Shown: positions 44,064 to 53,731 of the stretch, piece by piece | Numbering within the stretch: the stretch's first letter is position 1 | How the letters are laid out: each line of letters starts with the position of its first letter | NCBI GenBank assembly: GCA_035529895.1 | Contig: DATKVV010000046.1 | Coordinates: forward strand, 1-64,000 | Reading direction: 5' to 3' | From: JAUWKC01 sp035529895 | GTDB lineage: Bacteria > Planctomycetota > Phycisphaerae > Sedimentisphaerales > Anaerobacaceae | Length of the DNA: 64,000 nt | The notes under the pieces: generated by a model | Told to the model about the DNA's origin: nothing | The model's database searches: none | The model's input: only the letters and a program-made list of their open reading frames with translations | Made by a program: the position numbers and the translations under genes

Positions 44064-44075
44064 TCCAAGCCGTTT

Positions 44076-45260
44076 TCAGCCGTCTTGAGCTTCTTTCCGA
44101 TAGGCTGCCATAGCAGCCTCTAAAACGGCCTTCAAGGGTACCCCGTGCTTTTTCGCCGCCGCAGCGCAGTCTGCAAATTCGGGCTTTGCATTTACGATTC
44201 TGCCATTTAACGAGCCAACCTTTACCCTTATCTCGCCGAATTCGGTTCCCACCGTGACAGAATCTCTGGCCAACCTGCTTCTGTGCAGGATTTGTTTCCT
44301 TATTCCGAACGTAAGCCCTTGCTCAAAAAGCATTTGTTCCAATAGAGGAGCATCCTCGACTTTGCAGATGACCGACAACTGCACGGCAGGGCGGTTGTGC
44401 TTCATAAAAATCGGTGTGGTAAATACGTCCAAAGCCCCGTGTTCGAGCAGTCCTTCAGTTACAAAACCAATTAACTCGCCGCTGATGTCATCGATATTGG
44501 TCTGGAGCACGCACACGGTGTCTGTATTGGCCGCGTTTTCTGTCGCCGCCTGCCCCAAAATCAGCCGAACGACATTGGGAAACTGCTCGGGGTTTAGCGA
44601 ACCCGCTCCGTATCCTACCGCCTCAATTCTCATTGCCGGCATGTCGCAGAACCCCTCTGCTACGGTCGTCAGGATAGCTGCCGCCGTGGGGGTCAGCAGC
44701 TCCGCCTCTATCGGCCCCCCAATGGCTGGAACGCCTTTTATCAACTCTGCAGTTGCCGGTGCCGGCACAGGCATTAACCCATGGGCGCACTTTACTGTCC
44801 CGCCCCCCACACTCAGGGCCGAGCAATATACTTTCTCTACCCCAAGCGCTTCCAGCCCGACAGATGCCGAGACGATATCGACAATAGAATCGAGCGCCCC
44901 GACCTCGTGAAAATGGATATCATTGGGGTCTTTGCTGTGAACCGCCGCTTCAGCTCCGGCCAGCCTGTCGAATATCGCAATTGCGGTCCGCTTGGCCTTT
45001 GGACTTATTCCGCTTTCCTGAATGATTCTGGTTATCTGCTCAAGGTTACGATGCTCTTGTTCATGGGGTATGACAGGCTCGAAGGCAATCGCCCGCAGGC
45101 CCGCACGCCGGGTTTCACTTACTTTTATCTCCAGGCCTTTTACACAGAGCCTCGCAAGCTGTTTTTCTAAAAACCCGGTTTCCAGCCCCGCATCGAGCAT
45201 AGCCGCCACAATCATGTCGCCGCCGGCGCCGGCAAAACAGTCAAAATAGGCTATCTTCAT
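44076..45260 (-). CDS. larC: Nickel-pincer cofactor biosynthesis protein LarC
   Basis: 394 residues (DUF111 family). LarC inserts nickel into the pyridinium-dithiocarboxylate cofactor used by lactate racemase and related racemases/epimerases. Landmarks: IAYFDCFAGAGGDM at the start, DIHFHEVGALDSIVDI, GGGTVKCAHGLMPVPAPATA, ELLTPTAAAIL, and the C-terminal domain LQTNIDDISGE with FMKHNRPA. In some lactobacilli the gene is split by a programmed frameshift; here it is one uninterrupted frame. No larA, larB or larE is adjacent, so the rest of the pathway would be elsewhere. Confidence 0.92.
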   Translation of the reverse strand: MKIAYFDCFAGAGGDMIVAAMLDAGLETGFLEKQLARLCVKGLEIKVSETRRAGLRAIAFEPVIPHEQEHRNLEQITRIIQESGISPKAKRTAIAIFDRLAGAEAAVHSKDPNDIHFHEVGALDSIVDIVSASVGLEALGVEKVYCSALSVGGGTVKCAHGLMPVPAPATAELIKGVPAIGGPIEAELLTPTAAAILTTVAEGFCDMPAMRIEAVGYGAGSLNPEQFPNVVRLILGQAATENAANTDTVCVLQTNIDDISGELIGFVTEGLLEHGALDVFTTPIFMKHNRPAVQLSVICKVEDAPLLEQMLFEQGLTFGIRKQILHRSRLARDSVTVGTEFGEIRVKVGSLNGRIVNAKPEFADCAAAAKKHGVPLKAVLEAAMAAYRKEAQDG

Positions 45261-45644
45261 ACGAGCAAACTCCCAGCAATAATGAGTTTAGACCGATTAT
45301 CCGGGCAAACAGCCTTTTATTCAAGCATAAGTTCCAAACCAGCCCCACAAAAACACACACAAATCAACCGTAATAAGCGGGACCTGACCAGGAACAGGGG
45401 TTCGTGGGCGTTTTTTTGCCGCCTTGCCGCTGATTTCTCTTGTGCGTCCTCATCCAATTCTTAGACCACCAGGCACAACCCTCTTCTTCTCCATTCTTGG
45501 GGGTCAGCCCGAGGGATTTGTGGGACCGCCCCCTGGCAGGCCATTTATGGCAGGTATCGCACACACCTGCTGTTGCCTCCTGTTTTGCGTGATTTTTACA
45601 AAAAAACAATCCCGCCCGTCCGATAAACTCTTGAAAATTATCTC

Positions 45645-45674
45645 TTGACTGGGTTAGCCCTAATTTGGTATAAT
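45645..45674 (+). promoter_or_regulatory. Predicted promoter of the LamG giant gene
   Basis: -35 TTGACT (45645-45650), 18-base spacer, consensus -10 TATAAT (45669-45674). Predicted start near 45681, about 475 bases before the gene. Confidence 0.6.
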
Positions 45675-45737
45675 ACATCTTAATTCTGTGCTGTCATGTT
45701 CAGATACATGCAGTTTTTGCTATTTTTGGAGGACAGG

Positions 45738-45776
45738 ATGCTGTCAGACGCACGAAGACGCTTAAGGTGTATGTAG
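45738..45776 (+). CDS. Possible 12-residue leader peptide
   Basis: ATG at 45738 with GGAGG 5 bases upstream (TTTTGGAGGACAGG), encoding MLSDARRRLRCM and a TAG stop. It lies about 57 bases into the predicted leader of the LamG gene. The strong ribosome site and four arginines in twelve residues would suit translation-dependent attenuation, but a chance frame is possible. Confidence 0.3.
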   Translation: MLSDARRRLRCM

Positions 45777-46156
45777 CATTTGATGTTCTTGGCGTTTGGC
45801 CCCGCACCGCTGCGTCCCTTGTGGGGATGGGGTGCAGGTACAGACGCTACAATTTGGTTCGGACGGTTGGAGGAGGTTTAAGCTTACCACTATTTGTCAG
45901 GGGTGATAAGCATAACTTTCGACCAACGGGCGCCGCTGATGGCGGCCATCTGGTTCGATTAATCTTTTGAAAGACGCCAATCGCGCGTACCGAGTAACCC
46001 GATGTATTTATAGTTTGTATTGCTGGAGGTTGTTCGAGGCAGGCGCTTATTCGGAGTGCGGTGAAGGCGGCTGTGCCTGTCGAAAACAATACCTGATGTG
46101 TTCTGACGTTTACTGAGAATAAATTAGGATTATAGTTTAAATTGAAAGGACAAATT

Positions 46157-49100
46157 ATGTGGAGAAAAATGGTTTACTTAATTGCGATTGTCGCACTCGC
46201 GGGGTCGGTCGGTACCGCATCGGCGTACGACCCCGGCATCATCCTGAAGTGCGACGCCGAGGGAAGCGACGGGACAACACAGCTCGGCTGGATGCGCATC
46301 GGGGCGGGCATCAATCTTGACGTCAACAACATATATGGGGAGTCGAGCGGCATTAATGTAACGCTGGCCACCGGCAACCCGCTGGCCATTGAGGCGCGGC
46401 AGCCAGGCGGTCAGGCCGGACCCCTGCGTGAAGTGGAAAATGATTTTTTCTTTGCCAACGATGAGAACAAGAGTCCTGAAAACGACTTCATCCTGACTCT
46501 CAGCAAGCTCCAGGCCGGCTTTTACCGCGTCAAGAGCTACCATCACCGTGCGGACGAGCCCCCCAAGCCTTGTTATGATGTCACTGTCGCCGGCGCGGCT
46601 TCCGTGGTGTTCGCGTCACCTTTTTTCATGCAGGACCACGCAATTATGACTCTGCCGGCGCAAATCGTGTTTCAGGCCAGTACAGACCAGGACGTGGTTA
46701 TCAGGTACAGGGGCCCCGACTGGGCAGACCCCAACCTCACTGGTGACAGCTCACCTCAGATTTACTTCAACGGCTTCACTCTCGAGTATTTTGGCGCCGG
46801 CAACCCGCTTGCGTCCGGCCCGACCCCGGAGGACCGAGCCGAGAATGAGTGCGACGATGTGATACTGTACTGGACGCCCGCAGCCGGTGCGCTTTCGCGG
46901 AATATCTACTTCGGCACCAGCCCCACAAACGTCAGCGAAGGCGCAACTCCTGTTGTGTCGGGCTATAACAATACCGATTGGGATCCTCCCGCCGTTGACT
47001 TGGGCAAGACCTACTATTGGCGTATAGATGAGAGGAAGGCCGGCGCCGACCCCTGCGCCGGTATCGTCTGGCGGTTCACCACCAATGATGGAAACGCATT
47101 TGACCTGTTTCCGGGTGATGGTTGGAGAGGTGTGGCCACCGACGTGATTCTTACCTGGATGCCCGGATGCCAGGCTAATTCCCACAAGGTCTTCTTCGGC
47201 ACCGGCTACAGCCAGGTCCAAAACATGACCGACCCCTGTGCTACCAGGACCCTCGGTAACGAGAGTTACGACCCGCCGGGCGCACTTGAGCTAAACAAGT
47301 GGTACTACTGGCGAATCGATGAGGTCGGCGCATCAAAGACCTGGAAAGGAAAGGTCATGAGCTTCAAGACCGGTTTCTCGGGCGTCGCGCTGTACTACAA
47401 GTTTGACGGCACGTTGGGCGCTTCCATTCCCAGTCCGCTGACCGACTACACCGGCAACGTCACGTTTACTAAATTCGAGGACGATGGCTCGCTGACGTAC
47501 GGTGAGTCTAATCCCGTTGTCAACAAGCTGGTCGGCACCTCTGCCAGTTTCGAGCCTAATTGCGGTTTGTATCGGCTCGATACCGGCGATAACGATATAC
47601 TGCGCCTTGACGGCTATCAATACACCATCGAGATGTGGGTAAAGGCCAACACTATACCTGATGTTAGCGAGGAGGACCCCGGAGCCATATTGTTCGGCAA
47701 GTCCAACAGATTTGTAGAGGATGAACAACTTACTTACGCTGTGGAATTGCGTCTGGACCGGGGAGTCGACTACATGCATAGAGGTATTGGTTTTGATACT
47801 GAAGGAAACCAGCGGCAGAACTGGCGCGTCTCGTCCGGCAGAGGGTCGGTTGGAGAGAATGAGTGGTACCACATTGCCGCCGTCTTTGACCTGGCTGACC
47901 CCGAGGGCCAGCAGAAACTCTATATCGACGGCAAGTTGCGCGCCAACGCCATCATACCGGGACAGAATACCGATGACGTCAATGCGGTCGCTATCGGTAT
48001 GGAGCGGACCATTGACGGCAATTCTGCCTATTATTTCGACGGTCTGATAGACGAGCTGCGGGTCACGACTAAGGCTCTTGCTCCGGAGGACTTCCTGCTC
48101 GTGCCCGGGCCGGAATGGGCCCGCGGTCCAAACCCCTCCGATAAGCAAACCCGCGTCGACCCCAATGTCGACCTTACCTGGACGGCGGGAACCAAGGCCA
48201 AACAGCACAAGATCTTCTTCGGCACCGGCCTGGAGCAAGTAGTGAACATGACCGACCCCTGCGCTACCAAGAATCTTGGGGACGAAACCTATGACCCGGG
48301 CCCGCTCGATTACGGCACCACTTTCTATTGGCGCGTCGACGAGGTCAACGGTCTTGATAAGTGGGAAGGCGTCCCGTGGTGGTTCAGAACAAGAAGCTAC
48401 GTCGATGACGTCAATCAGCTGCTATGGTACAAGTTTGACGAGACCTATGGTTATGAGGCATGGGACTCCTCCGGGCACGACCTTATTGGTGCTATAATCG
48501 GCCCGGCGGACGGCTGGGACCCCAATGACAGCTACGACGGCGACGGCGCCTGCCGAATCTTTGACGACGACACCTCAATACTGGTCGACCCGCAGATGCT
48601 CGGCAACGTCTATAAAGAAATGACGGTTTCCGTCTGGCTGAAGGATGCCTTCAAGGACGATGACAACTGGGTGTTTCGCGCTTCCAGCGGACAAGTCGCT
48701 CTTGAGGCTGCAATCCCGAACGAGGACGGACAGGCGTACTTCCGTGCCGGCCTGGACGCCGACGTGCTGACCTGGGACTTCGGCGGCGCCAACCCCGAGA
48801 CAATCGAAGGATGGCACCACTGGGTATTCACCAAGAATGAGAACGACCCAAATATGCGAATGCACTTTGATGGGACCGTCATCGACGCCTGCAGTACCGT
48901 CAGCTCTTCTTTGATCTATCTGCGGAACAACTATTTCATAATCGGTGACGGCGCTTTGGAAGCCAGCGCGGACGACCTCAGGGTCTACGACTACGCTCTG
49001 TCCCCGAAACAGGTTGAGATCATCTTCAGAATGGGCGATATCTATAAAGCCTGGGGTCCGAAACCCTTCAACGGCCAGTCGGACGTGCTGCGCGAGCTTA

Positions 49101-50857
49101 CTCTCACCTGGAAGCCGGGCGATTACGCGGCTAAACATGACGTCTACTTCGGAACCGATTTCAACGACGTCAACGATGCCGACGCCAACTTGCCCGTCGG
49201 TATAAGCGTATACAAAGGCAGACAAGCCCGTGACGCCAACAGCTATAGCCTCGAGCCGCTGGATTTGGACAAAACTTACTACTGGCGCGTCGATGAGGTC
49301 AATGAACCCAACAATAACCTTTGGAAAGGACGCATCTGGCGGTTCAGAGTGGCAAACTATATCATCGTTGAGGATTTTGAGTCCTATGACCCCTACGTCG
49401 ATCTTGTGAACTATACCTGGCTCGACGGCGTACGCATATTGGCCGTACCACCGTACTACATTTATGTTAACGGCGCGGCAGTTTCCCTCGGTCTCTCTTA
49501 CTCGACTCCTCCTGAGCCCGTCCATAGCGCCAAGCAGTCCATGTGGCTTGGTTACTTCAACGACGGCTGGGGTGGCAGTGTGCCGTTTTATTCCGAGACC
49601 GAGCGCACTTTCGACGCCCCGCAGGACTGGACGGTAGCCGACGTGAAGATACTCACCCTCTTCTTCTACGGCGACCCCAACAATGACGCGAATCTCACTG
49701 AGCAGATGTATGCTGGCGTTAACGATGACGCCAACCACGTGATCAAGTATGGCTACTACGCCGACGAAGACATGAACGACATTAAGGTTGCTGAGTGGCA
49801 GCAGTGGGATATTGGCCTGGCCGACTTCGGCGCAACTTTGACGAATATAAAGAAGATGTATATCGGATTCGGCGACAGGTACAATCCGGTCCAGGGTGGC
49901 GTTGGCGCTGTGTACTTTGATGATATCCGCCTGTACCGGCAAAAGTGCGTGCCTTGGCGTTTGAAACCCGCAGGGGATTTGACCGACGATTGCATTGTCG
50001 ACTTCGAAGACATCCAAGCGGTGGCAAATGAGTGGCTCAGAACCGATGTCGCCGGTCTGGCTGTGCAAAACCCCGGTTCCGTTGGTCTTGTCGGCTGGTG
50101 GAAGCTCGAGCAGAGCGACAGCAACGCACCCTTCGATTATAGCTACAACGGCCATAACGGTGTCCTGACAGGCAGTTATCGCTGGACCACAGGCTACGAC
50201 GGCAACACCGCCCCCGACTTTGACAACGGCCGAGTCCTGGTCCCGGACCACCCGGCCCTGAGACCCACCGCCGCCGTTAGCGCCTCCGCATGGGTTTATT
50301 ATACGACAGACCAGGGCCACAGTGCACGCGTCGTATGCAAAGGGGCCGACAATAAGGAGACTTTCTCGCTCGAGCTTGATGGTGACGACGAGATGGGCTT
50401 CCTCGTGCGTGATGTTAACGGCAACAGTTATGATGTCAACACCAGTGAGCTCTGGCGCGGCGAATGGATTCATTTCGCCGGTACGTTCGACGGCGCCTCC
50501 GACACTCTGAAGTGCTACGTGAACGGCCAGGTTGCTGACTCTCGAACCGATGTCAATTTCGTATCCGCACTGGGCAAAACTCTGTCACAGGATACCAACG
50601 ACCTGGCCATAGGTAACCGTTCGGACGATGATGACCGCGAGCTTGACGGCACCATAGATGATGTCCGCCTATACAGCCGTGCTCTGTCGGAGCCTGAGGT
50701 TGCGTGGCTTGCTACCGACGGCACCGGCTACGTGCCGCTCAGGTCGCGGGTCAACCTCTTTGATAACGAATCGACGGGCAACAAGGCCGTCAATCTCAAG
50801 GACCTTGCCAAAGTGGCGGAAGGATGGCGCGACAAGAAATACTGGCCGCCGCTATAA
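46157..50857 (+). CDS. Giant secreted multi-LamG protein with Ig-like repeats and dockerin-like motifs
   Basis: 1566 residues from the ATG at 46157 (AAAGGA upstream; signal peptide to TASAY). Order: N-terminal beta domain (about 25-215); Ig/FN3-like repeats (HKVFFGTGYSQVQNMTDPCA, ending YYWRIDEVG) at about 220-320, 320-410, 650-750 and 960-1070; LamG/concanavalin modules at about 412-645, 755-955 and 1320-1520 (LYYKFDGT, LWYKFDET, GWWKLEQS openings; IDELRV, ADDLRV, IDDVRL endings); a beta-sandwich at about 1070-1270 beginning VEDFESYDPY; dockerin-like helices DLTDDCIVDFEDIQAVANEW and a degenerate one at the very end. No catalytic motif is seen. Likely a surface protein that binds glycans or particles. 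The two central Ig-like repeats are also alike at DNA level. Confidence 0.85.
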   Translation: MWRKMVYLIAIVALAGSVGTASAYDPGIILKCDAEGSDGTTQLGWMRIGAGINLDVNNIYGESSGINVTLATGNPLAIEARQPGGQAGPLREVENDFFFANDENKSPENDFILTLSKLQAGFYRVKSYHHRADEPPKPCYDVTVAGAASVVFASPFFMQDHAIMTLPAQIVFQASTDQDVVIRYRGPDWADPNLTGDSSPQIYFNGFTLEYFGAGNPLASGPTPEDRAENECDDVILYWTPAAGALSRNIYFGTSPTNVSEGATPVVSGYNNTDWDPPAVDLGKTYYWRIDERKAGADPCAGIVWRFTTNDGNAFDLFPGDGWRGVATDVILTWMPGCQANSHKVFFGTGYSQVQNMTDPCATRTLGNESYDPPGALELNKWYYWRIDEVGASKTWKGKVMSFKTGFSGVALYYKFDGTLGASIPSPLTDYTGNVTFTKFEDDGSLTYGESNPVVNKLVGTSASFEPNCGLYRLDTGDNDILRLDGYQYTIEMWVKANTIPDVSEEDPGAILFGKSNRFVEDEQLTYAVELRLDRGVDYMHRGIGFDTEGNQRQNWRVSSGRGSVGENEWYHIAAVFDLADPEGQQKLYIDGKLRANAIIPGQNTDDVNAVAIGMERTIDGNSAYYFDGLIDELRVTTKALAPEDFLLVPGPEWARGPNPSDKQTRVDPNVDLTWTAGTKAKQHKIFFGTGLEQVVNMTDPCATKNLGDETYDPGPLDYGTTFYWRVDEVNGLDKWEGVPWWFRTRSYVDDVNQLLWYKFDETYGYEAWDSSGHDLIGAIIGPADGWDPNDSYDGDGACRIFDDDTSILVDPQMLGNVYKEMTVSVWLKDAFKDDDNWVFRASSGQVALEAAIPNEDGQAYFRAGLDADVLTWDFGGANPETIEGWHHWVFTKNENDPNMRMHFDGTVIDACSTVSSSLIYLRNNYFIIGDGALEASADDLRVYDYALSPKQVEIIFRMGDIYKAWGPKPFNGQSDVLRELTLTWKPGDYAAKHDVYFGTDFNDVNDADANLPVGISVYKGRQARDANSYSLEPLDLDKTYYWRVDEVNEPNNNLWKGRIWRFRVANYIIVEDFESYDPYVDLVNYTWLDGVRILAVPPYYIYVNGAAVSLGLSYSTPPEPVHSAKQSMWLGYFNDGWGGSVPFYSETERTFDAPQDWTVADVKILTLFFYGDPNNDANLTEQMYAGVNDDANHVIKYGYYADEDMNDIKVAEWQQWDIGLADFGATLTNIKKMYIGFGDRYNPVQGGVGAVYFDDIRLYRQKCVPWRLKPAGDLTDDCIVDFEDIQAVANEWLRTDVAGLAVQNPGSVGLVGWWKLEQSDSNAPFDYSYNGHNGVLTGSYRWTTGYDGNTAPDFDNGRVLVPDHPALRPTAAVSASAWVYYTTDQGHSARVVCKGADNKETFSLELDGDDEMGFLVRDVNGNSYDVNTSELWRGEWIHFAGTFDGASDTLKCYVNGQVADSRTDVNFVSALGKTLSQDTNDLAIGNRSDDDDRELDGTIDDVRLYSRALSEPEVAWLATDGTGYVPLRSRVNLFDNESTGNKAVNLKDLAKVAEGWRDKKYWPPL

Positions 50858-50892
50858 CTTCCGCTGCTCACCTTTTGATTCTGCAACAGATT

Positions 50893-50925
50893 CGGGGCCT
50901 GTGCTGATTATCAGCACAGGCCCCG
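50893..50925 (+). terminator. Strong hairpin terminator after LamG giant gene
   Basis: Perfect 15-bp stem (CGGGGCCTGTGCTGA and its complement) with a TTA loop, 35 bases after the stop, followed by GTTGTTGTTC. The T tract is interrupted, so termination efficiency is uncertain. Confidence 0.7.
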
Positions 50926-51105
50926 TTGTTGTTCAGGCTTTGCATCTTCTCACCGCCGCCAAAATCCCACTAAGCCCAAGAAAGACAATCCATACAAACC
51001 TTCGGTCCCCACCAAGGCCAACAAACAAAAATGATGTGATGACCGCACAAATCCCGGTCATCAAGCTTGATTTGTGAAAATTTTTCTGCTAATAAACTCT
51101 GTTGG

Positions 51106-52512
51106 ATGTACGTTCGAGTAAAAAACCTTTTTATCGCGGCTCTTTTGACTATCGGTTTTGCCGGCGCCGCTCTGGCAGACCTGGCGGACCGAATAGACGG
51201 TATTATCAGCCGCGGCACACAGAAAAGGGTCCAATTTTCCATCAATGTAATAAAGGCCGATTCCGCCGAAACACTCTACAGCCTTAACCCCAATACGGCT
51301 CTCGTGCCGGCTTCAAATATGAAAATAATCACCACCGCAGCGGCACTGAAATACCTGGGCCCCAATTACCAATATAAAACAACCATAGGACTTTGGGACC
51401 AGATGCTGGTAATAATAGGCAGTGGCGACCCCCTGTTAGGCGATAAAGCTACAGACGCCAAATACGGCAAACAGCAGGGCTGGATATTTGATGATATAGC
51501 CGCCGCACTAAAGAGAAACGGCATCAAAACCCTCAAAGGTATTATTGTCGACAGCAGCATATTTGATGACCAGCGGGTTCATCCCAACTGGCCCAAGGAC
51601 CAGCTAAACCGATGGTACGCCTGCGAAGTGAGCGGATTGAATTATAACGGCAATTGTATCGATTTAACTGTCCAGAATGTGAGCGGCAATTTAATTGTTT
51701 CTCTGGAGCCGAAAACTGATTTTATAAAAATCATTAATAAGGTCAGACCAATATCAAAGGGTAAAAGCGCTGTCGGTGCCTATCGTACTCTCGAGGCAAA
51801 CAAGATTATTCTAAAAGGCAAATGTAAAAAACAGGAAGGGCCCTTTTCCGTCGCCATCGAAAAACCCGCCGAATTCTTCGCCTCTTTGTCGGCCCAGAAT
51901 TTGGTCGCCGCGGGGATAAGTGTGGAAGGCCAGCTTGTAGAAAAACAAGTGCAACGGGATTGCGGTGTTGCTGTCCTTACGGAATTTACTCACACAATGG
52001 CTGATTGTCTGGCACGCTGTAACAAAGACAGCTTCGGACTGGCCGCCGAAGCGCTTCTCAAAACCATTGCCGCCAACTCAAACCCCGACCGAAAAAACGG
52101 CGGCTGGCCGACAGGCCGAATGATTATTTCAAACTTTCTCAGCCAGCTCGGCATCGACCAGTCCGAGTTCTGCATCGACGATGCAAGCGGACTCAGCAGA
52201 GAAAATAAGCTCAGTGCAAATGCTGTCACAAATGTATTGGCTTATGTTTACAAAAGCGCCGACTGGACCCTTTACAGGGACTCGCTCGCGGCAGGGGGGC
52301 TCGATGGAACAATCAGAAGGTATTTCGCAGAGGAAAAATACAAAGGAAAAGTCTTCGGCAAGACCGGCTATATTGCAGGCGTCAAGTCTTTCTCAGGTGT
52401 ATGCACCGGCAATGGGGGCGATTACATATTCTCTATTCTGGCCAATGACGCAAACGGCCGAACACGCGAGGTAATCAATGATATAGCTAAAGCGATCGTG
52501 GATGGCCGGTAG
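51106..52512 (+). CDS. dacB: D-alanyl-D-alanine carboxypeptidase/endopeptidase, PBP4 (DacB) type
   Basis: 468 residues with a signal peptide (LFIAALLTIGFAGAALA). It trims peptidoglycan peptides outside the membrane. The penicillin-binding motifs are Ser70-Asn-Met-Lys73 (the SxxK nucleophile), Ser309-Phe-Gly311 in NKDSFGLAAEALL at the position of SxN, and Lys419-Thr-Gly421 (FGKTGYI). The usual Asn of SxN is replaced by Gly. Between SxxK and SxN is the large inserted domain typical of DacB. The ATG at 51106 gives a proper signal peptide; an in-frame TTG at 51067 does not. Its presence fits the recent finding that Planctomycetota have peptidoglycan. Confidence 0.9.
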   Translation: MYVRVKNLFIAALLTIGFAGAALADLADRIDGIISRGTQKRVQFSINVIKADSAETLYSLNPNTALVPASNMKIITTAAALKYLGPNYQYKTTIGLWDQMLVIIGSGDPLLGDKATDAKYGKQQGWIFDDIAAALKRNGIKTLKGIIVDSSIFDDQRVHPNWPKDQLNRWYACEVSGLNYNGNCIDLTVQNVSGNLIVSLEPKTDFIKIINKVRPISKGKSAVGAYRTLEANKIILKGKCKKQEGPFSVAIEKPAEFFASLSAQNLVAAGISVEGQLVEKQVQRDCGVAVLTEFTHTMADCLARCNKDSFGLAAEALLKTIAANSNPDRKNGGWPTGRMIISNFLSQLGIDQSEFCIDDASGLSRENKLSANAVTNVLAYVYKSADWTLYRDSLAAGGLDGTIRRYFAEEKYKGKVFGKTGYIAGVKSFSGVCTGNGGDYIFSILANDANGRTREVINDIAKAIVDGR

Positions 52513-53021
52513 CTGTCATCGAACGCTTTTGACGCAAGTGCAAACTGACAAAAGTCTTTTAGCCTCTGCCCGTCCCGCCAAAAGATGTATCTTCTCTCAC
52601 GACAGGCAAGGCAGCCACAATGCTCGTGTTTTCTTGACTAAAATAACAAAAACACTAAATCTATAATCATTCGCAGCTCTCTGTTGCTGCGTCTATTCTC
52701 CGCCAGGTTCTTGGCCCCTCTGTCTGAGCGGCCGTCAAACCCGGCGTCGGAGGAGGATGATGAGTTATGTACCTTACAATTGCTCTGCCCCATCCCAAAT
52801 TCTCTTGTCAGCTTCTCTGTTTTCACGTTATCCTATCGCCGCGTTCACAGATGTAAATCGGGGACAAACCTGTTTTTGCTATCAGTTTGACCACTGTTGT
52901 AAACATCAGGCTATACCCTCTCCCCTGACCTCCAAAGCACAAGCAGGCGCAAAAACCTCGTGAAAATGTTTGACTGAGGTCAATGAATAGATGCCGCTGT
53001 CAGAATTCGGACCGCCTGAAA
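52513..53021. other. Convergent intergenic region, nothing recognised
   Basis: 509 bases between the ends of dacB and the response-regulator gene. A plus-strand frame at 52757-52963 follows GGAGGAGG, but its product is Cys/Ser-rich and unlike a protein of the region. An inverted repeat TTGAC-TGAG-GTCAA lies at 52970-52983. No RNA gene or mobile element was seen. Confidence 0.45.
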
Positions 53022-53711
53022 CTAACCTTTGCTCTGACCTTTGACCCATTGAATCGCGTATTGAAGCAACTCGGCAGAACCGGTCAGATTTAGCTTCTCC
53101 TTAAGGTGCGAGCGATAAGTCTCTATGGTCTTCACACTTAAGTAGAGCCTTTCTGCTATCTGTCGCGTTCCATACCCCTGCCCGATTAACAGAAACACTT
53201 CCAGCTCGCGGTCGCTGAGCGAGTCCACGGCGGAACCGCTTACCTCCGTTTTGCCGGAGACTAACTTGCGCACCATTTTCTCCCCCATTTTATCACTGAT
53301 ATACAACTGGCCGCTCAGGACTTTGCGAATCGCCGTAATAACATTATCTGTAGCCTCCTGCTTCATAATATAGCCTTTGGCTCCGGCACGAAGGGCGCGC
53401 TCGGCATATAAAGACTCATCATACATCGAAAGCGCCAGAACCAGGGTGTTCGGATGCTGCGCCTTGATATCCTTTATCAACTCTATGCCGCTGGTCTGTT
53501 TGAGGGAAATATCAACGATAGCCATATGCGGCCTTAGTTCCTTAATCAATTGCCTTGCTTGCGGAGCGTCCTCCGCTTGCCCGCAGACTTCAAGGTCGTA
53601 CTGGTGGTTTATCAGCTCTGTAAGACCCTGCCGCACAATCGGATGGTCATCTACAATTAGAATCTTCATTTTCCTGTTGTCGCTCTTCGCCTGCGGTTTT
53701 CCCCGAGACAT
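53022..53711 (-). CDS. NarL/FixJ-type response regulator
   Basis: 229 residues. Receiver domain starting at KILIVDDHPIVRQGL, phosphoacceptor Asp67 (MAIVDISL), conserved Ser/Thr-Lys region (LALSMYD; KGYIMKQ), followed by a LuxR-type helix-turn-helix (LSDRELEVFLLIGQGYGTRQ; LYLSVKTIETYRSHLKEKL). Phosphorylation should promote DNA binding. The ATG at 53711 has GGGAGAG upstream; the longer opening to 53759 overlaps the kinase. It starts 20 bases after the kinase stop, and its type (LuxR output) matches a HisKA_3 kinase, so the two form a cognate pair. Targets unknown. Confidence 0.93.
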   Translation of the reverse strand: MSRGKPQAKSDNRKMKILIVDDHPIVRQGLTELINHQYDLEVCGQAEDAPQARQLIKELRPHMAIVDISLKQTSGIELIKDIKAQHPNTLVLALSMYDESLYAERALRAGAKGYIMKQEATDNVITAIRKVLSGQLYISDKMGEKMVRKLVSGKTEVSGSAVDSLSDRELEVFLLIGQGYGTRQIAERLYLSVKTIETYRSHLKEKLNLTGSAELLQYAIQWVKGQSKG

Positions 53712-53731
53712 GGTTTCTCTCCCGATTGCAC

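Larger units (their letters stand above)
43711..44075. other. Intergenic region holding a candidate small RNA and a larC terminator
   Basis: 365 bases between ribF (rightward) and larC (leftward). Two separate leftward terminators are present, one close to larC (44009-44063) and one at 43779-43824 belonging to a candidate small RNA with its own promoter. No protein gene is seen. Confidence 0.6.
45261..46156 (+). other. Long intergenic region with promoter and structured leader of the LamG giant gene
   Basis: 896 bases. The right half from about 45681 is the predicted leader of the LamG gene, nearly 480 bases, with several GC-rich inverted segments (for example GCACC/GGTGC around 45808-45838) and a 12-codon leader frame at 45738. 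A leftward frame at 45364-45678 (104 codons, with CDTCHKW) was considered but not accepted. The left part up to about 45640 shows nothing else recognisable. Confidence 0.5.

Noticed and set aside
45360..45620. SRP RNA or RNase P RNA in the gap before the LamG gene
   Set aside because: A GGTCAGG-like stretch is present on the minus strand, but the rest of the conserved SRP loop and the RNase P core elements are missing.
45364..45678. Leftward 104-codon frame with CDTCH and GCAWWSK motifs
   Set aside because: No recognisable fold, poor start context, and its beginning lies on top of the strong rightward promoter at 45645-45674. Kept only as a remote possibility.
52757..52963. 68-codon frame after GGAGGAGG downstream of dacB
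   Set aside because: The ribosome-like sequence is too close to the first ATG and the product is Cys/Ser-rich without structure or neighbours to support it.
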